Source: Hyphomonas johnsonii MHS-2 (GTDB lineage Bacteria > Pseudomonadota > Alphaproteobacteria > Caulobacterales > Hyphomonadaceae). Taken from it: a stretch of DNA of 64,000 nucleotides. The position numbers and the translations under genes were made by a program. The DNA lies in NCBI RefSeq assembly GCF_000685275.1, contig NZ_ARYK01000008.1:1-64000 (forward strand), read 5' to 3'. The notes below the pieces were generated by a model, which worked only from the letters and a program-made list of their open reading frames with translations, had not been told where the DNA came from and ran no database searches. Of this stretch, positions 1 to 8,087 are shown one piece after another. Position 1 is the first letter of the stretch, and the number at the start of each line of letters is the position of its first letter.

Positions 1-293
1 GCCACCGCTGCGTGCCCGTCGGCACCACCGCGATGCGGACACTCGAAAGCTGCTCCCGGCCGGACGGCACCCTCGCCCCGGCGACCGGCCCGACCGATAT
101 ATTCCTCAAGCCGGGTGACGCCGTGCGTGCCACCGACGCCCTCGTCACCAATTTCCACTTGCCCGGGTCCAGCCTGTTCATGCTGGTCTGCGCGCTGATC
201 GGAACGGACGTGATGCAGGCGGCCTATTCCCACGCCATCGCCAGTGATTACCGGTTCTATTCCTATGGTGATGCCTGCCTGCTTCTGCCCTGA
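1..293 (+). CDS. queA: QueA C-terminus (S-adenosylmethionine:tRNA ribosyltransferase-isomerase), 5' truncated by window edge
   Basis: QueA transfers and isomerises the ribosyl moiety of SAM to 7-aminomethyl-7-deazaguanine in the wobble position of tRNA, making epoxyqueuosine in the queuosine pathway. Only about the last 96 codons are present; the reading frame is already open at base 3, so the true start lies left of the window. Visible family signatures are [13 protein letters not shown], a TDIFLKPGD segment, the [14 protein letters not shown] block and the C-terminal [14 protein letters not shown], which closely match the usual QueA end. It converges with the exported protein to its right across a short hairpin. 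Identification is firm; only the truncation limits it. Confidence 0.93.
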   Translation, partial: HRCVPVGTTAMRTLESCSRPDGTLAPATGPTDIFLKPGDAVRATDALVTNFHLPGSSLFMLVCALIGTDVMQAAYSHAIASDYRFYSYGDACLLLP

Positions 294-298
294 ATCAA

Positions 299-327
299 AA
301 ATCCCCACGCCATCGGCGCAGGGATTT
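299..327 (+). terminator. Hairpin between convergent queA and exported-protein gene
   Basis: AAATCCC (299-305) pairs with GGGATTT (321-327), and inside it CGCC (308-311) pairs with GGCG (315-318) around a three-base loop. The structure lies in the 54-base gap between two convergent stop codons and ends in TTT on one strand and begins with an A run on the other, so it could terminate in both directions. Confidence 0.55.
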
Positions 328-347
328 CAGTGATGGGTCAGGCAGGG

Positions 348-740
348 TCAGTCGATCCGCACGACAACCCGTGCCTCGCGATGCTCGAACCGGCGATCGC
401 GATCATCATAACAGAACGTCGTGTCATACCGCACGCGCTCACCATCCTCCCAGTCGTACCGGAAGGCCTGATAGCAATCATAGCCATTATAGCGCGCGTC
501 CCAGCGGTGCGAACGATGCATCTCGTGGCGGGAATGCCAATGGCCGGACTCGTAGCCGTCATGGACATACGCGCGCCGTGGCTCCGGCGTGGACTGTTTC
601 ACGCCCACGCCGACATCAACATTCGTGTCGACGCCGACACCGACGCCAAGGCCGAGTTGCGCGTTGGCGGGTGCGATTGCAAGTGCCGCACCTGCTGTCA
701 TGGCACCAATAATGGCCGTATGTTTCAAGGACTTGATCAT
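348..740 (-). CDS. Small exported protein rich in His/Arg/Asp, unknown function
   Basis: 130 residues. The ATG at 738-740 is chosen because an AGAGGAG Shine-Dalgarno lies just upstream; a longer frame from 788 adds only an arginine-rich leader before this start. The N-terminus (MIKSLKHTAIIGAMTAGAAL ending in a cleavable PANAQ) is a Sec signal peptide. A Gly/Val repeat of the type GVGVGVDTNVDVGVGV follows, then a charged half with many Tyr, His, Arg and Asp and two Cys (DCYQAF, TFCYDD). The second half resembles small periplasmic proteins of alphaproteobacteria with a conserved RYD/CYDD pattern. I do not recognise a function. Confidence 0.75.
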   Translation of the reverse strand: MIKSLKHTAIIGAMTAGAALAIAPANAQLGLGVGVGVDTNVDVGVGVKQSTPEPRRAYVHDGYESGHWHSRHEMHRSHRWDARYNGYDCYQAFRYDWEDGERVRYDTTFCYDDRDRRFEHREARVVVRID

Positions 741-805
741 GGTTCGGCTCCTCTGTGACGAACCCGAACAACGGGCCGGCGCACACAAGGTTCCGTGCTG
801 GCTGG

Positions 806-1303
806 TCAGGCCTGTTCCGCGGCCGGCAAGGCGCTGGCCGGCCCGCTCAGTTCTTCCATCGTGCGGATGGCCTTGGCGGCGGTGATCCGCGCCAGGTGCC
901 GGCCTTTCTCGTCGCGCCAGTCGGCCTCGACCAGTGCAGTCGTCCGGCCGCGGCTGACAAGGCGGCCCTCAATCCTGATCAGGCCATGCGGCACCGGGCG
1001 CAGGATGCGCGTCTGCAGTTCCATCGTCGTGAACCACTCGCCATCTTCCAGCGCGCTGGCCATCGTCATCGACACGATATGGTCCGACAGGCCCGCGACC
1101 CAACCGCCGAACGCGCGGCCCTCATTGATGTCGCGTGAGCCGTCATTCGGCCACTCGTACACCGTGTGCCCATAGGACACTTCCTTCAGCCACAGGTCAG
1201 GCCGGATGCCGAGATTCCTGATCCCGGCCGGGAAATCCCAGGTGCCATTCTTCAGGCGGTCGAAAAAGGCGGCCTGCTGCGCAGACAGTTCGGTACGGCT
1301 CAT
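806..1303 (-). CDS. Hotdog-fold acyl-CoA thioesterase-like protein
   Basis: 165 residues. Residues about 60-160 fit the PaaI/4HBT hotdog thioesterase pattern: the EGRAFGGWVAGLSDHIVSM segment corresponds to the conserved helix with Gly and the acidic active-site residue, and the strands carrying MELQTRILRPVPHGLIRIEG and the GRTTALVEADWRD stretch follow. Enzymes of this type hydrolyse acyl-CoA esters in the cytoplasm. Substrate cannot be told from sequence. It is the last gene of a leftward operon; its start overlaps the csaA stop by four bases (ATGA). The SDR oxidoreductase at the head of the operon could supply a related acyl-CoA route, which is inference. Confidence 0.8.
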   Translation of the reverse strand: MSRTELSAQQAAFFDRLKNGTWDFPAGIRNLGIRPDLWLKEVSYGHTVYEWPNDGSRDINEGRAFGGWVAGLSDHIVSMTMASALEDGEWFTTMELQTRILRPVPHGLIRIEGRLVSRGRTTALVEADWRDEKGRHLARITAAKAIRTMEELSGPASALPAAEQA

Positions 1304-1671
1304 GCGAGGCGGGCTCCGTTGGGGACAGGAAAGTCGGGTGAGAACATCACGATGGCATCGTCAGCATCGGGAAATCCGAGAGTCAGGACTTCCGACATGA
1401 ACTTGCCGATCTGGCGTGGTGGGAAATTGACAACGGCGGCAACCTGTTTGCCGACGAGCGTCTCGGGTGTGTAATGCACCGTGACTTGCGCCGAACTCTT
1501 CTTCACGCCAACCCCTGCACCGAAATCAATGATCAACCGCAAGGCAGGTTTGCGAGCGCCGTCCAGCGGCGCAGCCTCAAGGATCGTTCCGATACGGATG
1601 TCGATGTCGCGGAAGGTGGCGAAATCTGTTTGTGGGGCAGCCGGCGAGCCCGGTTCGTCTGTCAGGTGCAT
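1300..1671 (-). CDS. csaA: CsaA-type tRNA-binding domain protein
   Basis: About 123 residues. CsaA is a dimeric OB-fold protein with the EMAP/Trbp111 tRNA-binding domain, described as a secretion-associated chaperone in Bacillus. The frame shows the classic order: FRDIDIRIGTILEAAPLDGARKPA near the start, the acidic KPALRLIIDFG strand, VGVKKSSAQVT, the GKQVAAVVNFPPRQIG block and a C-terminal FSPDFPVPNGARL. The ATG at 1671 gives a length close to the family (about 110) and sits 7 bases after the SDR stop; an ATG at 1698 overlapping the SDR gene is possible. It is the middle gene of a three-gene leftward operon. Confidence 0.87.
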   Translation of the reverse strand: MHLTDEPGSPAAPQTDFATFRDIDIRIGTILEAAPLDGARKPALRLIIDFGAGVGVKKSSAQVTVHYTPETLVGKQVAAVVNFPPRQIGKFMSEVLTLGFPDADDAIVMFSPDFPVPNGARLA

Positions 1672-1678
1672 GGCGGGG

Positions 1679-2443
1679 TCAGCAAGTGGCGCCGCCATCG
1701 ACGACCATCATCTGGCCGGTCATGTAGGCACCCGCTGCCGATGCGAGGTACACGGCTGCACCGGCAATCTCGACCGGCTCGCCAATCCGCGCCATCGGCG
1801 TGCCGGCAAGCGCCGGCTTGAGGTTTTTCGGGTCTTCCCACAGGGCGCGCGCGAAATCGGTGCGGATCAGGCCCGGCGCGATGCAGTTCACGCGGATATT
1901 GTCCTTGCCGTATTCAGTGGCCAGGTTGCGGGCCAGCTGGAAGTCGGCCGCCTTGGAGATATTGTAGGCGCCGATGATCGGCGAGCCACGCAGGCCGCCA
2001 ATCGACGACACGAGGATGATCGCGCCATCCTTGCGCTCGCGCATCTGCGGCATGCACATCTGGATCAGCCAGTGATTGGAGATGATGTTGTTCTGCAGCA
2101 CCTTCTCGAACTGGTCGTCGGTGATGCCTTCCATCGGACCGTAATAGGGGTTGGCGGCCGCGTTGCAGACGACAATGTCGACCTTGCCAAACGCCTTGTT
2201 CGTGGCGTCGACCATGGCCTGCAGCTCGTCCTTGGACGAGATGTTGGCCGGCACGGCGATCGCGGTGCCGTCGCCATGCTTTTCATTGATGCCGGCGGCA
2301 ACGTCCTGGCAGGGGCCGGGCTTGCGCGACGAGATTGTCACTTTCGCGCCCTGGTCGGCCATGGCCTCGGCGATCGCCCGGCCGATGCCGCGCGACGAGC
2401 CCGTGATGATGGCTGACTTACCGGTTAGATCAAACAGGCTCAT
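1679..2443 (-). CDS. Short-chain dehydrogenase/reductase (SDR) family oxidoreductase
   Basis: 254 residues, normal for a classical SDR. It carries the cofactor motif TGSSRGIGRA near residue 15, the NAAANPYYGP motif (NNAG-like, here with an extra Ala), a catalytic Ser in LVSSIGGLRG, and YNISKAA, the YxxxK active site. The C-terminus MTGQMMVVDGGATC is the usual SDR ending. Arg at residues 18-19 next to the glycine motif hints at NADP(H), but this is not decisive. It heads the leftward operon with csaA and the thioesterase. Substrate is unknown; related proteins reduce 3-oxoacyl or sterol-like ketones. Confidence 0.9.
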   Translation of the reverse strand: MSLFDLTGKSAIITGSSRGIGRAIAEAMADQGAKVTISSRKPGPCQDVAAGINEKHGDGTAIAVPANISSKDELQAMVDATNKAFGKVDIVVCNAAANPYYGPMEGITDDQFEKVLQNNIISNHWLIQMCMPQMRERKDGAIILVSSIGGLRGSPIIGAYNISKAADFQLARNLATEYGKDNIRVNCIAPGLIRTDFARALWEDPKNLKPALAGTPMARIGEPVEIAGAAVYLASAAGAYMTGQMMVVDGGATC

Positions 2444-2573
2444 GGCGCCGCTCCCTCGTGTGTTGTTTTGCTGGCTGACCGTAAGGTCCGGCCGCCCGTC
2501 CCGCTAGGGGTAACCTAGGGAAAGGGGCCGAATTCGGGGCCGGGGGGCGGGGACCAGCCGGTCTTGCGGTGCC

Positions 2574-4232
2574 TCAGGTCAGGTTCCATTCCGCCGCGAG
2601 GATATCGGCCAGCCGCTCGGTCCGCTTCCGCACGACCTCCGGCGTCCAGGCGTCCTGGTCCATCAGGTCCCGGGTCAGCGCAAAATCGGCCCCGCCGCCG
2701 CCATTGAAGTAGACTTCCTTCTTGGCGCGATAGTCGAGGCGATCGGCCCGCTGGTTCACCTTGTTGGTCAGCAGCACGAAATTGCCCAGCGTGTCGCACT
2801 GTTCGCGCCGCTTGGCCGGGTCTGGCCAGGTGATCATCCAGTGGCTGTCTTCATGCACATTGCGCGGCAGGACATGCTCGACCGTCGCATCCGATTCCGG
2901 CGGGATGGTGAAGCCGCCATCGAGCGCCGCGTTCAGGCGGAGTGCCATGGCGCGCCGCTGCCCGAAAGTCGCAAAGCGTCCGGGCAGGCGTTCGCGCACC
3001 TTCCGCGCCTCGTCGCGCGACACGGCAAACGGCCCGTTCTTGGCCATCAGGGTGCGCTCGTTGGAGACCGCGTCGCTGACCTTGTTGAAGCGCTTGTTCC
3101 GCTGGTCCTTGTCGTGAACGATCAGCTGGATGACATAGCCCAGCCGCTCGAGCCGCGAGAAGAATTCAGGTGCGAGCGGCGAATCGAGGCCGCGCTCGAC
3201 GAGGAATTTGAGGGCAGGGGCCCGCCAGCTCTGCTGCTCCAGCGCGCGCAGCTGGTTCAACTTGTCGGCGACGAGGCTGGCATTCGGACTGTCGGCGACT
3301 TTCGCCGTCGTGATCTGGCGATAGGCCGAGACATAGTTCGGCAGAACGTCGTCCAGGAACACGCGCGGGTCGATCTTTGACAGCACGGCTTTCTGGAAGC
3401 CGGCGACCAGGTCACCCTTCGGCGAGCGGTCGTGGATGGCGCGGATCTGGCGCAGAAGGTCGTCAAATGCGCCGCCGCCAAGGACGGCTTCGTGTTCGGC
3501 CCAGCGCTCGGCATAGGCATTGGCTTCCTTGACCGAGAAGCGCGCCTTCTGGAACAGTTCGGTCTTGATGATGTCGTGGGCATCGGGTTCCTTGCCGCGC
3601 GTGTTGAGCACCCGGAACACCTTGAACCCCTGGTCCTTGTCGTTGACGACCACCCGCACGAGCGCGCAACCATTGACGACCGTGTCGACCAGCTTGCGTC
3701 TCTGCTCCTCGGAAAAGGACTTGATCTTCTTCCGCATGACAGCGGCATTGTCGACCATGCGCTGCTGGCTGTCGATTTCGTTGCGTTCGGTATCCAGGCC
3801 GCGCGTGGCACCGGGGCGCTGGATCGTGTCGCGGAAAAACGCGCCATCCATATAGTTCAGCGTCAGGCGCCAATTGGCCACTTCGCCCAGGATCGGGCGG
3901 TCCTGGTCGGCAATCAGGGCGTGAATTGCAGCGGCCTGGTCGGGGTCGGGTTCAAGGTCGCGCAGGACAGCAAGCAGGATCGTCAAGGTTGTCAGCCGCT
4001 GCTGGCCGTCGACGATTTCGACCATGCCCTTCTCCGCCCCGTCAACGAGCACGATCGCTCCGATGAAGTGCGGGCTGTCATTGTCTGTCGCTTCGGTGAG
4101 GTCGCCGAGCAGGTCCAGCGCCTCATTCTCCCCCCACGAGTAACTCCGTTGGTAAGGTGGCATGCACAGGCGTTCTCCCTGTCCGAATATGCCACTCAGC
4201 GAACTCTCCTGAGCTCGAACGCCAAGGTCCAT
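2574..4232 (-). CDS. DUF262 / DUF1524 (HNH) protein, GmrSD- or SspE-like nuclease, candidate anti-phage effector
   Basis: 552 residues from the ATG at 4232, preferred over a TTG at 4250 because GGGGAA lies at good spacing before it. The N-terminal DUF262 (ParB/Srx-like nucleotidase) shows MPPYQRSYSW at about 25-34 and the hallmark DGQQR at 75-79. The C-terminal DUF1524 shows VEHVLPRN at about 451-458 followed by GNFVLLTNKVNQ, the beta-beta-alpha metal nuclease pattern. This fusion is seen in GmrSD type IV restriction enzymes (cut glucosylated hydroxymethylcytosine DNA) and in SspE, the effector of phosphorothioate defence. No second subunit or modification gene is nearby; it is flanked by metabolic genes. 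Function as a defence nuclease is inferred from family. Confidence 0.85.
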   Translation of the reverse strand: MDLGVRAQESSLSGIFGQGERLCMPPYQRSYSWGENEALDLLGDLTEATDNDSPHFIGAIVLVDGAEKGMVEIVDGQQRLTTLTILLAVLRDLEPDPDQAAAIHALIADQDRPILGEVANWRLTLNYMDGAFFRDTIQRPGATRGLDTERNEIDSQQRMVDNAAVMRKKIKSFSEEQRRKLVDTVVNGCALVRVVVNDKDQGFKVFRVLNTRGKEPDAHDIIKTELFQKARFSVKEANAYAERWAEHEAVLGGGAFDDLLRQIRAIHDRSPKGDLVAGFQKAVLSKIDPRVFLDDVLPNYVSAYRQITTAKVADSPNASLVADKLNQLRALEQQSWRAPALKFLVERGLDSPLAPEFFSRLERLGYVIQLIVHDKDQRNKRFNKVSDAVSNERTLMAKNGPFAVSRDEARKVRERLPGRFATFGQRRAMALRLNAALDGGFTIPPESDATVEHVLPRNVHEDSHWMITWPDPAKRREQCDTLGNFVLLTNKVNQRADRLDYRAKKEVYFNGGGGADFALTRDLMDQDAWTPEVVRKRTERLADILAAEWNLT

Positions 4233-4342
4233 CTTTATTCCCCTATACAAGTCTTTTCCCTAGCCCTTGCCAACGCCCATCACAACGCGGGATGAACGGA
4301 TTGCAATGTCTTTGGAAAAAAGTGTGACGGGAGAGTGACGGT

Positions 4343-5176
4343 ATGCGTCTGGCAAGATTCGAGCGCGGCAAAGTAACAGGTTTCGGCGTGCTTCAGGGTG
4401 AAGCTGTTGTGCCGCTTGCAGCAAGCACTTTTGAAGCCGCCCTTCGGGCATCCCCTTCCGGCGATCCGTTGCCCCTGGCCACTGTCCGCCTGCTCGCACC
4501 GGTGGAGAAGCCGGGAAAAATCCTGGGCATCGGCGTCAACTACGCGGCGCATGCCGCAGAGAGTGTCAGCTTCGTCGACACGAAGAAGCCCGAGGTCCAG
4601 AAATGGTTCAACAAGCAGGTGACCGCGGTCAACGCGCCATACGCAAATGTCGACCTGCCGATAGTCTCCGACCAACTCGATTATGAAGGCGAACTGGTCG
4701 TGGTGATCGGCAAGCGTGGCCGCCACGTGCCGCGCGAGCGCGCCCTCGAGATTGTCGCCGGCGTGACGGTCGGGTGCGACTATTCCGTCCGTGACTGGCA
4801 GCGCGCCAGCCAGACCATGATCATGGGCAAGGGCTTCGACACCCACGCCGTGTTCGGTCCGGCCATTGTGACACTGGACGAAATTCCTGACCTCGGCGCG
4901 CTCGAAGTGCGCACCTATGTCAACGGCGAACAGCGCCAGAGCGGGCATGTGCGCGACCAGATCCATGACATTGCCGCGCAGATCGCCCACCTCACCGCCG
5001 CGTTCACGCTTGAGCCCGGCGACGTCATCTTCACCGGCACCCCGGCCGGGGTCGGCGCCGGCCACACGCCACCGAAATGGCTGAAGGCGGGTGACAGGGT
5101 GCGCGTTGAAATCGATGGACTCGGCCACACCGAAAACGAAATCGTAAGGGAAGCGGGTGAGACAGTGATCGGCTAG
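4343..5176 (+). CDS. Fumarylacetoacetate hydrolase (FAH) family protein
   Basis: 277 residues, typical of bacterial FAH-domain hydrolases and oxaloacetate decarboxylases/2-hydroxyhepta-2,4-diene-1,7-dioate isomerases. Visible are KILGIGVNYAAHAAE, the metal-binding acidic pair in DYEGELVVVIGK, VGCDYSVRDWQ, the GKGFDTHAVFGP block and FTGTPAGVGAG near the C-terminus, all family hallmarks. These enzymes need Mg2+ or Mn2+ and cleave or isomerise C-C bonds in 2-keto-type acids. The ATG at 4343 follows a purine-rich GGGAGAGTGACGG. It is transcribed divergently from the DUF262 gene and followed 17 bases later by a lipoprotein gene, probably in one transcript. Exact substrate unknown. Confidence 0.87.
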   Translation: MRLARFERGKVTGFGVLQGEAVVPLAASTFEAALRASPSGDPLPLATVRLLAPVEKPGKILGIGVNYAAHAAESVSFVDTKKPEVQKWFNKQVTAVNAPYANVDLPIVSDQLDYEGELVVVIGKRGRHVPRERALEIVAGVTVGCDYSVRDWQRASQTMIMGKGFDTHAVFGPAIVTLDEIPDLGALEVRTYVNGEQRQSGHVRDQIHDIAAQIAHLTAAFTLEPGDVIFTGTPAGVGAGHTPPKWLKAGDRVRVEIDGLGHTENEIVREAGETVIG

Positions 5177-5193
5177 ACCGGAGTCTGAAACCG

Positions 5194-5934
5194 ATGCGTG
5201 CGCTTGTCTTTTCTGGAATGCTCTGCCTGGCGGGGTGTGGCGGCCCTGCGACCCCCACGCCACCCCCATCCGACACGCGTCCTCCCATCGCCAGCACGGA
5301 CTTCGCGCTGATTCCCTGCGCCCCTGAAACCGCCCCGCAACCCTGCGTCCTGGTCATGGCGGGTGGTAAACGGCTGCTCTTCGGGACTCCCGCCGGCGCG
5401 GCCCGGAATCTCCTTGCCGCTGATCGAGTCGGCCTCGACGCCGTCATGTTGTTTTCGCTGCGCAGCGCCGACATTGAAGGCCTCGACGAAGTCCGCAATG
5501 CCGTCTGGCAGGCAGGCCATGAAGGCCCTTTGCGGGTGTCAGGTCCGGCTGGGACGGCGAGTGTCCTGTCGGCGATCAACAAGGCCTACGAGACGGCTGA
5601 TTCCTTCACCTTTGTAGAGGACCCGCCAGCCGGGGGATTCAATGCCGCGACTCTGGTTCCCCTGCCGGGAGAACGCGACACCAAGGCGCGCGTCTTCGAT
5701 ACCGGCGACCTGATCGTTACCCACCTGGTCAACGATTCGGGCCGGGTCGGCTACTGGGTTGATTATAATGGAGTCCGGGTCGTGCTGGAGCCGTGCGGCA
5801 TGAGCCAGGCCTCGTATTTTTCCGAGGCGCCGCGGCGGGTTGTGTCCTGTGGCGATGCGGGGGATTCCTGGCCGGTGGAGGCCGTTACTTTCGTGGATCA
5901 GGCCCCTCCGCCGGGCCCAACTGACGCCGGATAG
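5194..5934 (+). CDS. Lipoprotein with apparent metal-less metallo-beta-lactamase (RNase Z-like) fold
   Basis: 246 residues. MRALVFSGMLCLAGCGGPA is a lipoprotein signal with lipobox LAGC. The mature part lines up by eye with the RNase Z/arylsulfatase branch of metallo-beta-lactamases. AGAARNLLAADRVGLDAVML matches the first helix and strand. SLRSADIEGLDEV occupies the place of the HxHxDH loop but has no metal-binding His. GPLRVSGPAGT matches the conserved VYGPPGT strand. GRVGYWVDYNGVRVVLEPCG matches the GYRxxYxGRSVVxSGDT strand with the ligand Asp replaced. If correct, it is a surface-anchored pseudoenzyme. Fold assignment is inference from pattern; lipoprotein nature is clear. Confidence 0.7.
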   Translation: MRALVFSGMLCLAGCGGPATPTPPPSDTRPPIASTDFALIPCAPETAPQPCVLVMAGGKRLLFGTPAGAARNLLAADRVGLDAVMLFSLRSADIEGLDEVRNAVWQAGHEGPLRVSGPAGTASVLSAINKAYETADSFTFVEDPPAGGFNAATLVPLPGERDTKARVFDTGDLIVTHLVNDSGRVGYWVDYNGVRVVLEPCGMSQASYFSEAPRRVVSCGDAGDSWPVEAVTFVDQAPPPGPTDAG

Positions 5935-5939
5935 ACGAC

Positions 5940-5965
5940 GGGGCTCCGCATTGCTGCAGAGCCCC
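5940..5965 (+). terminator. GC-rich hairpin after the lipoprotein gene
   Basis: GGGGCTC (5940-5946) pairs with GAGCCCC (5959-5965), with an inner GCA/TGC pair around TTGC. It begins a few bases after the stop codon at 5934. No clear T tract follows, so termination strength is uncertain. Confidence 0.45.
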
Positions 5966-6065
5966 GCTCTCCCCCGAGATTGCCCCCGCTCCGGCCAATA
6001 AAATGGCCACGGACCAGTGGTTCAGGATGAGTTGTGCGTAACCATGGGAAAGTGCTTTGTCTAGA

Positions 6066-6083
6066 CATGACCGACGTGTCATG
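6066..6083. promoter_or_regulatory. Dyad CATGAC-N6-GTCATG in the 296-base gap before the TipF-like gene
   Basis: CATGAC at 6066-6071 and GTCATG at 6078-6083 form a perfect six-base dyad. A TTAACCA half-site resembling the CtrA box of Caulobacterales lies at 6176-6182, nearer the gene. The rest of the gap (5966-6230) shows no open frame with coding character. Regulatory use is inferred only from position. Confidence 0.3.
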
Positions 6084-6230
6084 ACTGTGTCTTGAAAGGG
6101 CTGTGGCCTTCCTGCAACGATGGAAGGTGACGGGATTGTCGGGGATGGCAAATTAGGCCATTTCCACGCAATTCGTTAACCAATTGACCGTATCTGTTAA
6201 GGTTGATGGGTTTCATTGGGTGCTGAACGT

Positions 6231-7460
6231 ATGACTTTTGTCCTGTTCCTGCTGTATATCGCGATAGGCGCTGGCGTCGGCTATGGTGTTAACGCGTTCG
6301 CGGGAATCGACCTGCCGCTGTCCATTGCAAGCGGGGCGATCACCTCCGCCATTCTCGGCCAGATCCATGTCCTCACGGCGAGCGGCCGGTCCAGCCGGGA
6401 ACTCGACGAGCGCATGATGATGGTCGAGCGCACGGGCCGCGACACGGCAGAACGTGTCAACGTCATGGAAGCCCGCACCGAAGCGGTCGAAGCCACGGTC
6501 AAACACGAACTGACCGAGCGCCGCGACGCCCTTGTCTCCGAAATGAAGCAGCTCGAAGGCCTGATCGACCGCCTGTCGCGCAGCTTCGAGGCCAAGCTGG
6601 CCGAGCCGACTGTTTCAACCATCGTCGCACCGCAGGAAGATGCCATCCTCCGCGATGTGAAGGATGCGCTCAAGGACGGCCGCGTCGACCTCCATCTCCA
6701 GCCCATCGTCTCGCTGCCCCAGCGCCGCGTGTCCTTCTATGAAGGGTTCACGCGCCTGCGTCGTCCCGATGGCTCGCTGATCCTGCCAGCAGAGTTCCTG
6801 GACGCGGCCCGACGCGCCAACCTGATGGGCATCATCGACAATTTCACGTTGTTCCGCTGCGTCCAGATCGTCCGACGCCTTGCCGAGCGTGACCGACGTG
6901 TGGGCGTGTTCTGCAATATCGCCGCCTCATCCCTGGAAGATACGACCTTCTTCCCGATGTTCCTCAAGTTCATGACCGAGAATCGCGACCTGTCGGGCGC
7001 GGTGATTTTCGAGATCCGGGCTGACCGGTTCGAAACCCGTTCGCCCGTGATGCGCGAGAACATGGACAAGCTGACCGCCCTCGGCTTCCGCTTCTCGATC
7101 GACCATGCCGCTGACCTGGGGCTGGACCTGCCGCGCCTGCAGGCAGCTGGCGTCCGGTTCATCAAGATGAACGGCACGACCCTGATCGAGCAGCTGCGCG
7201 ACCCGCACGGGCCGCGCCCTGTGTCGTCCATCAACCGCCGTGTCGATGGTGACGAAGTCAGCGCCGTCTTCTCCCGCTACGGCGTCACGATGGTGGCGGA
7301 AAAGATCGAGGATGAAGCCAGCGTCGTCGAGATTCTAGAATATGATATCCCTTACGGTCAGGGGCACATTTTCGGCGCGCCGCGCCCGATCAAGGCCTCG
7401 CTGATGGAAGAAACAGCGCCGCCAAGCGAACTGATGCAGCGCCTGTCGAATTTCGGCTGA
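6231..7460 (+). CDS. TipF-like membrane protein with degenerate EAL domain
   Basis: 409 residues from the ATG at 6231; a TTG at 6216 is less likely. Two short hydrophobic segments (about 2-20 and 28-50) are followed by a coiled coil (about 55-125) and an EAL domain from about 145. The signature EAL is replaced by EGF at 171-173, and DDF by DHAAD, while the Asn of FCNIAAS, the Glu of IFEIRAD, the Lys of FIKMNG and the Glu of VAEKIED remain. Caulobacter TipF has this layout; it binds c-di-GMP without phosphodiesterase activity and helps place and build the flagellum. The layout and the altered EAL make a c-di-GMP receptor more likely than an enzyme. Confidence 0.78.
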   Translation: MTFVLFLLYIAIGAGVGYGVNAFAGIDLPLSIASGAITSAILGQIHVLTASGRSSRELDERMMMVERTGRDTAERVNVMEARTEAVEATVKHELTERRDALVSEMKQLEGLIDRLSRSFEAKLAEPTVSTIVAPQEDAILRDVKDALKDGRVDLHLQPIVSLPQRRVSFYEGFTRLRRPDGSLILPAEFLDAARRANLMGIIDNFTLFRCVQIVRRLAERDRRVGVFCNIAASSLEDTTFFPMFLKFMTENRDLSGAVIFEIRADRFETRSPVMRENMDKLTALGFRFSIDHAADLGLDLPRLQAAGVRFIKMNGTTLIEQLRDPHGPRPVSSINRRVDGDEVSAVFSRYGVTMVAEKIEDEASVVEILEYDIPYGQGHIFGAPRPIKASLMEETAPPSELMQRLSNFG

Positions 7461-7530
7461 AGCCGGTTCGGCATTATTTCGCCCAATTCCCGTCGCTTGC
7501 TGTGTGAACGTTGCATGCAAGGGGACCGGA

Positions 7531-8040
7531 ATGCGCACACTGATACTCGTTGGACTAATCGGATCACTCGTGCCCGCAGGCGTGGCGCAGGAAGTGCGCG
7601 AGGTGCGCGCCATCCTGCCTGATCCAGAGGCGGTCGATGAATTCGAAGCGCCCGAGGCACTCAACCAGATCGAGGATCGCACCGTCATCCTGCTCGACCT
7701 CACCATGTCGGTCGAAGCCTACCCATCCTTCGAAAATGCTGACGGCACCTATTCGGGCATCGATGGCGACTGTGAGTTCGGCGTGATGGAAGGGGTGCGG
7801 ATGCTGTCCATTCCAACCGGGTCGAATCATCTGCTGCTGAGCGTCCGGCCCGGAAATCCGGAAACCCACCAGGCCAACTCTGTCGCGTGCGAGTACATGC
7901 CAAGCCTGCAACTCGGCGAGAATATCGGGCAGGTCATGCGCGTGCGCGGGTGCTATCTTGCCAACTACATTTCCATCCCGACCGCCGCCCAGTACGTGCT
8001 CAATCCCCTGCCTGCCAGCGCCTGCGGCCTGACGCACTAG
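7531..8040 (+). CDS. Exported protein of unknown function
   Basis: 169 residues from the ATG at 7531, preceded by GGGGACCGGA; an upstream GTG at 7504 would only lengthen the leader. MRTLILVGLIGSLVPAGVAQ is a Sec signal peptide with likely cleavage after AQ. The mature part has four Cys (GDCEFG, VACEYM, RGCYLA, SACGL), suggesting two disulfides in the periplasm, and no domain I recognise. It lies between the TipF-like gene and the HAD hydrolase gene, same strand, 70 bases after the former, so it may have its own promoter. Confidence 0.7.
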   Translation: MRTLILVGLIGSLVPAGVAQEVREVRAILPDPEAVDEFEAPEALNQIEDRTVILLDLTMSVEAYPSFENADGTYSGIDGDCEFGVMEGVRMLSIPTGSNHLLLSVRPGNPETHQANSVACEYMPSLQLGENIGQVMRVRGCYLANYISIPTAAQYVLNPLPASACGLTH

Positions 8041-8087
8041 GCGGCCGCCTGATTGACCCTGCGCACGGCTCGGACTAGGTCGCGCCG

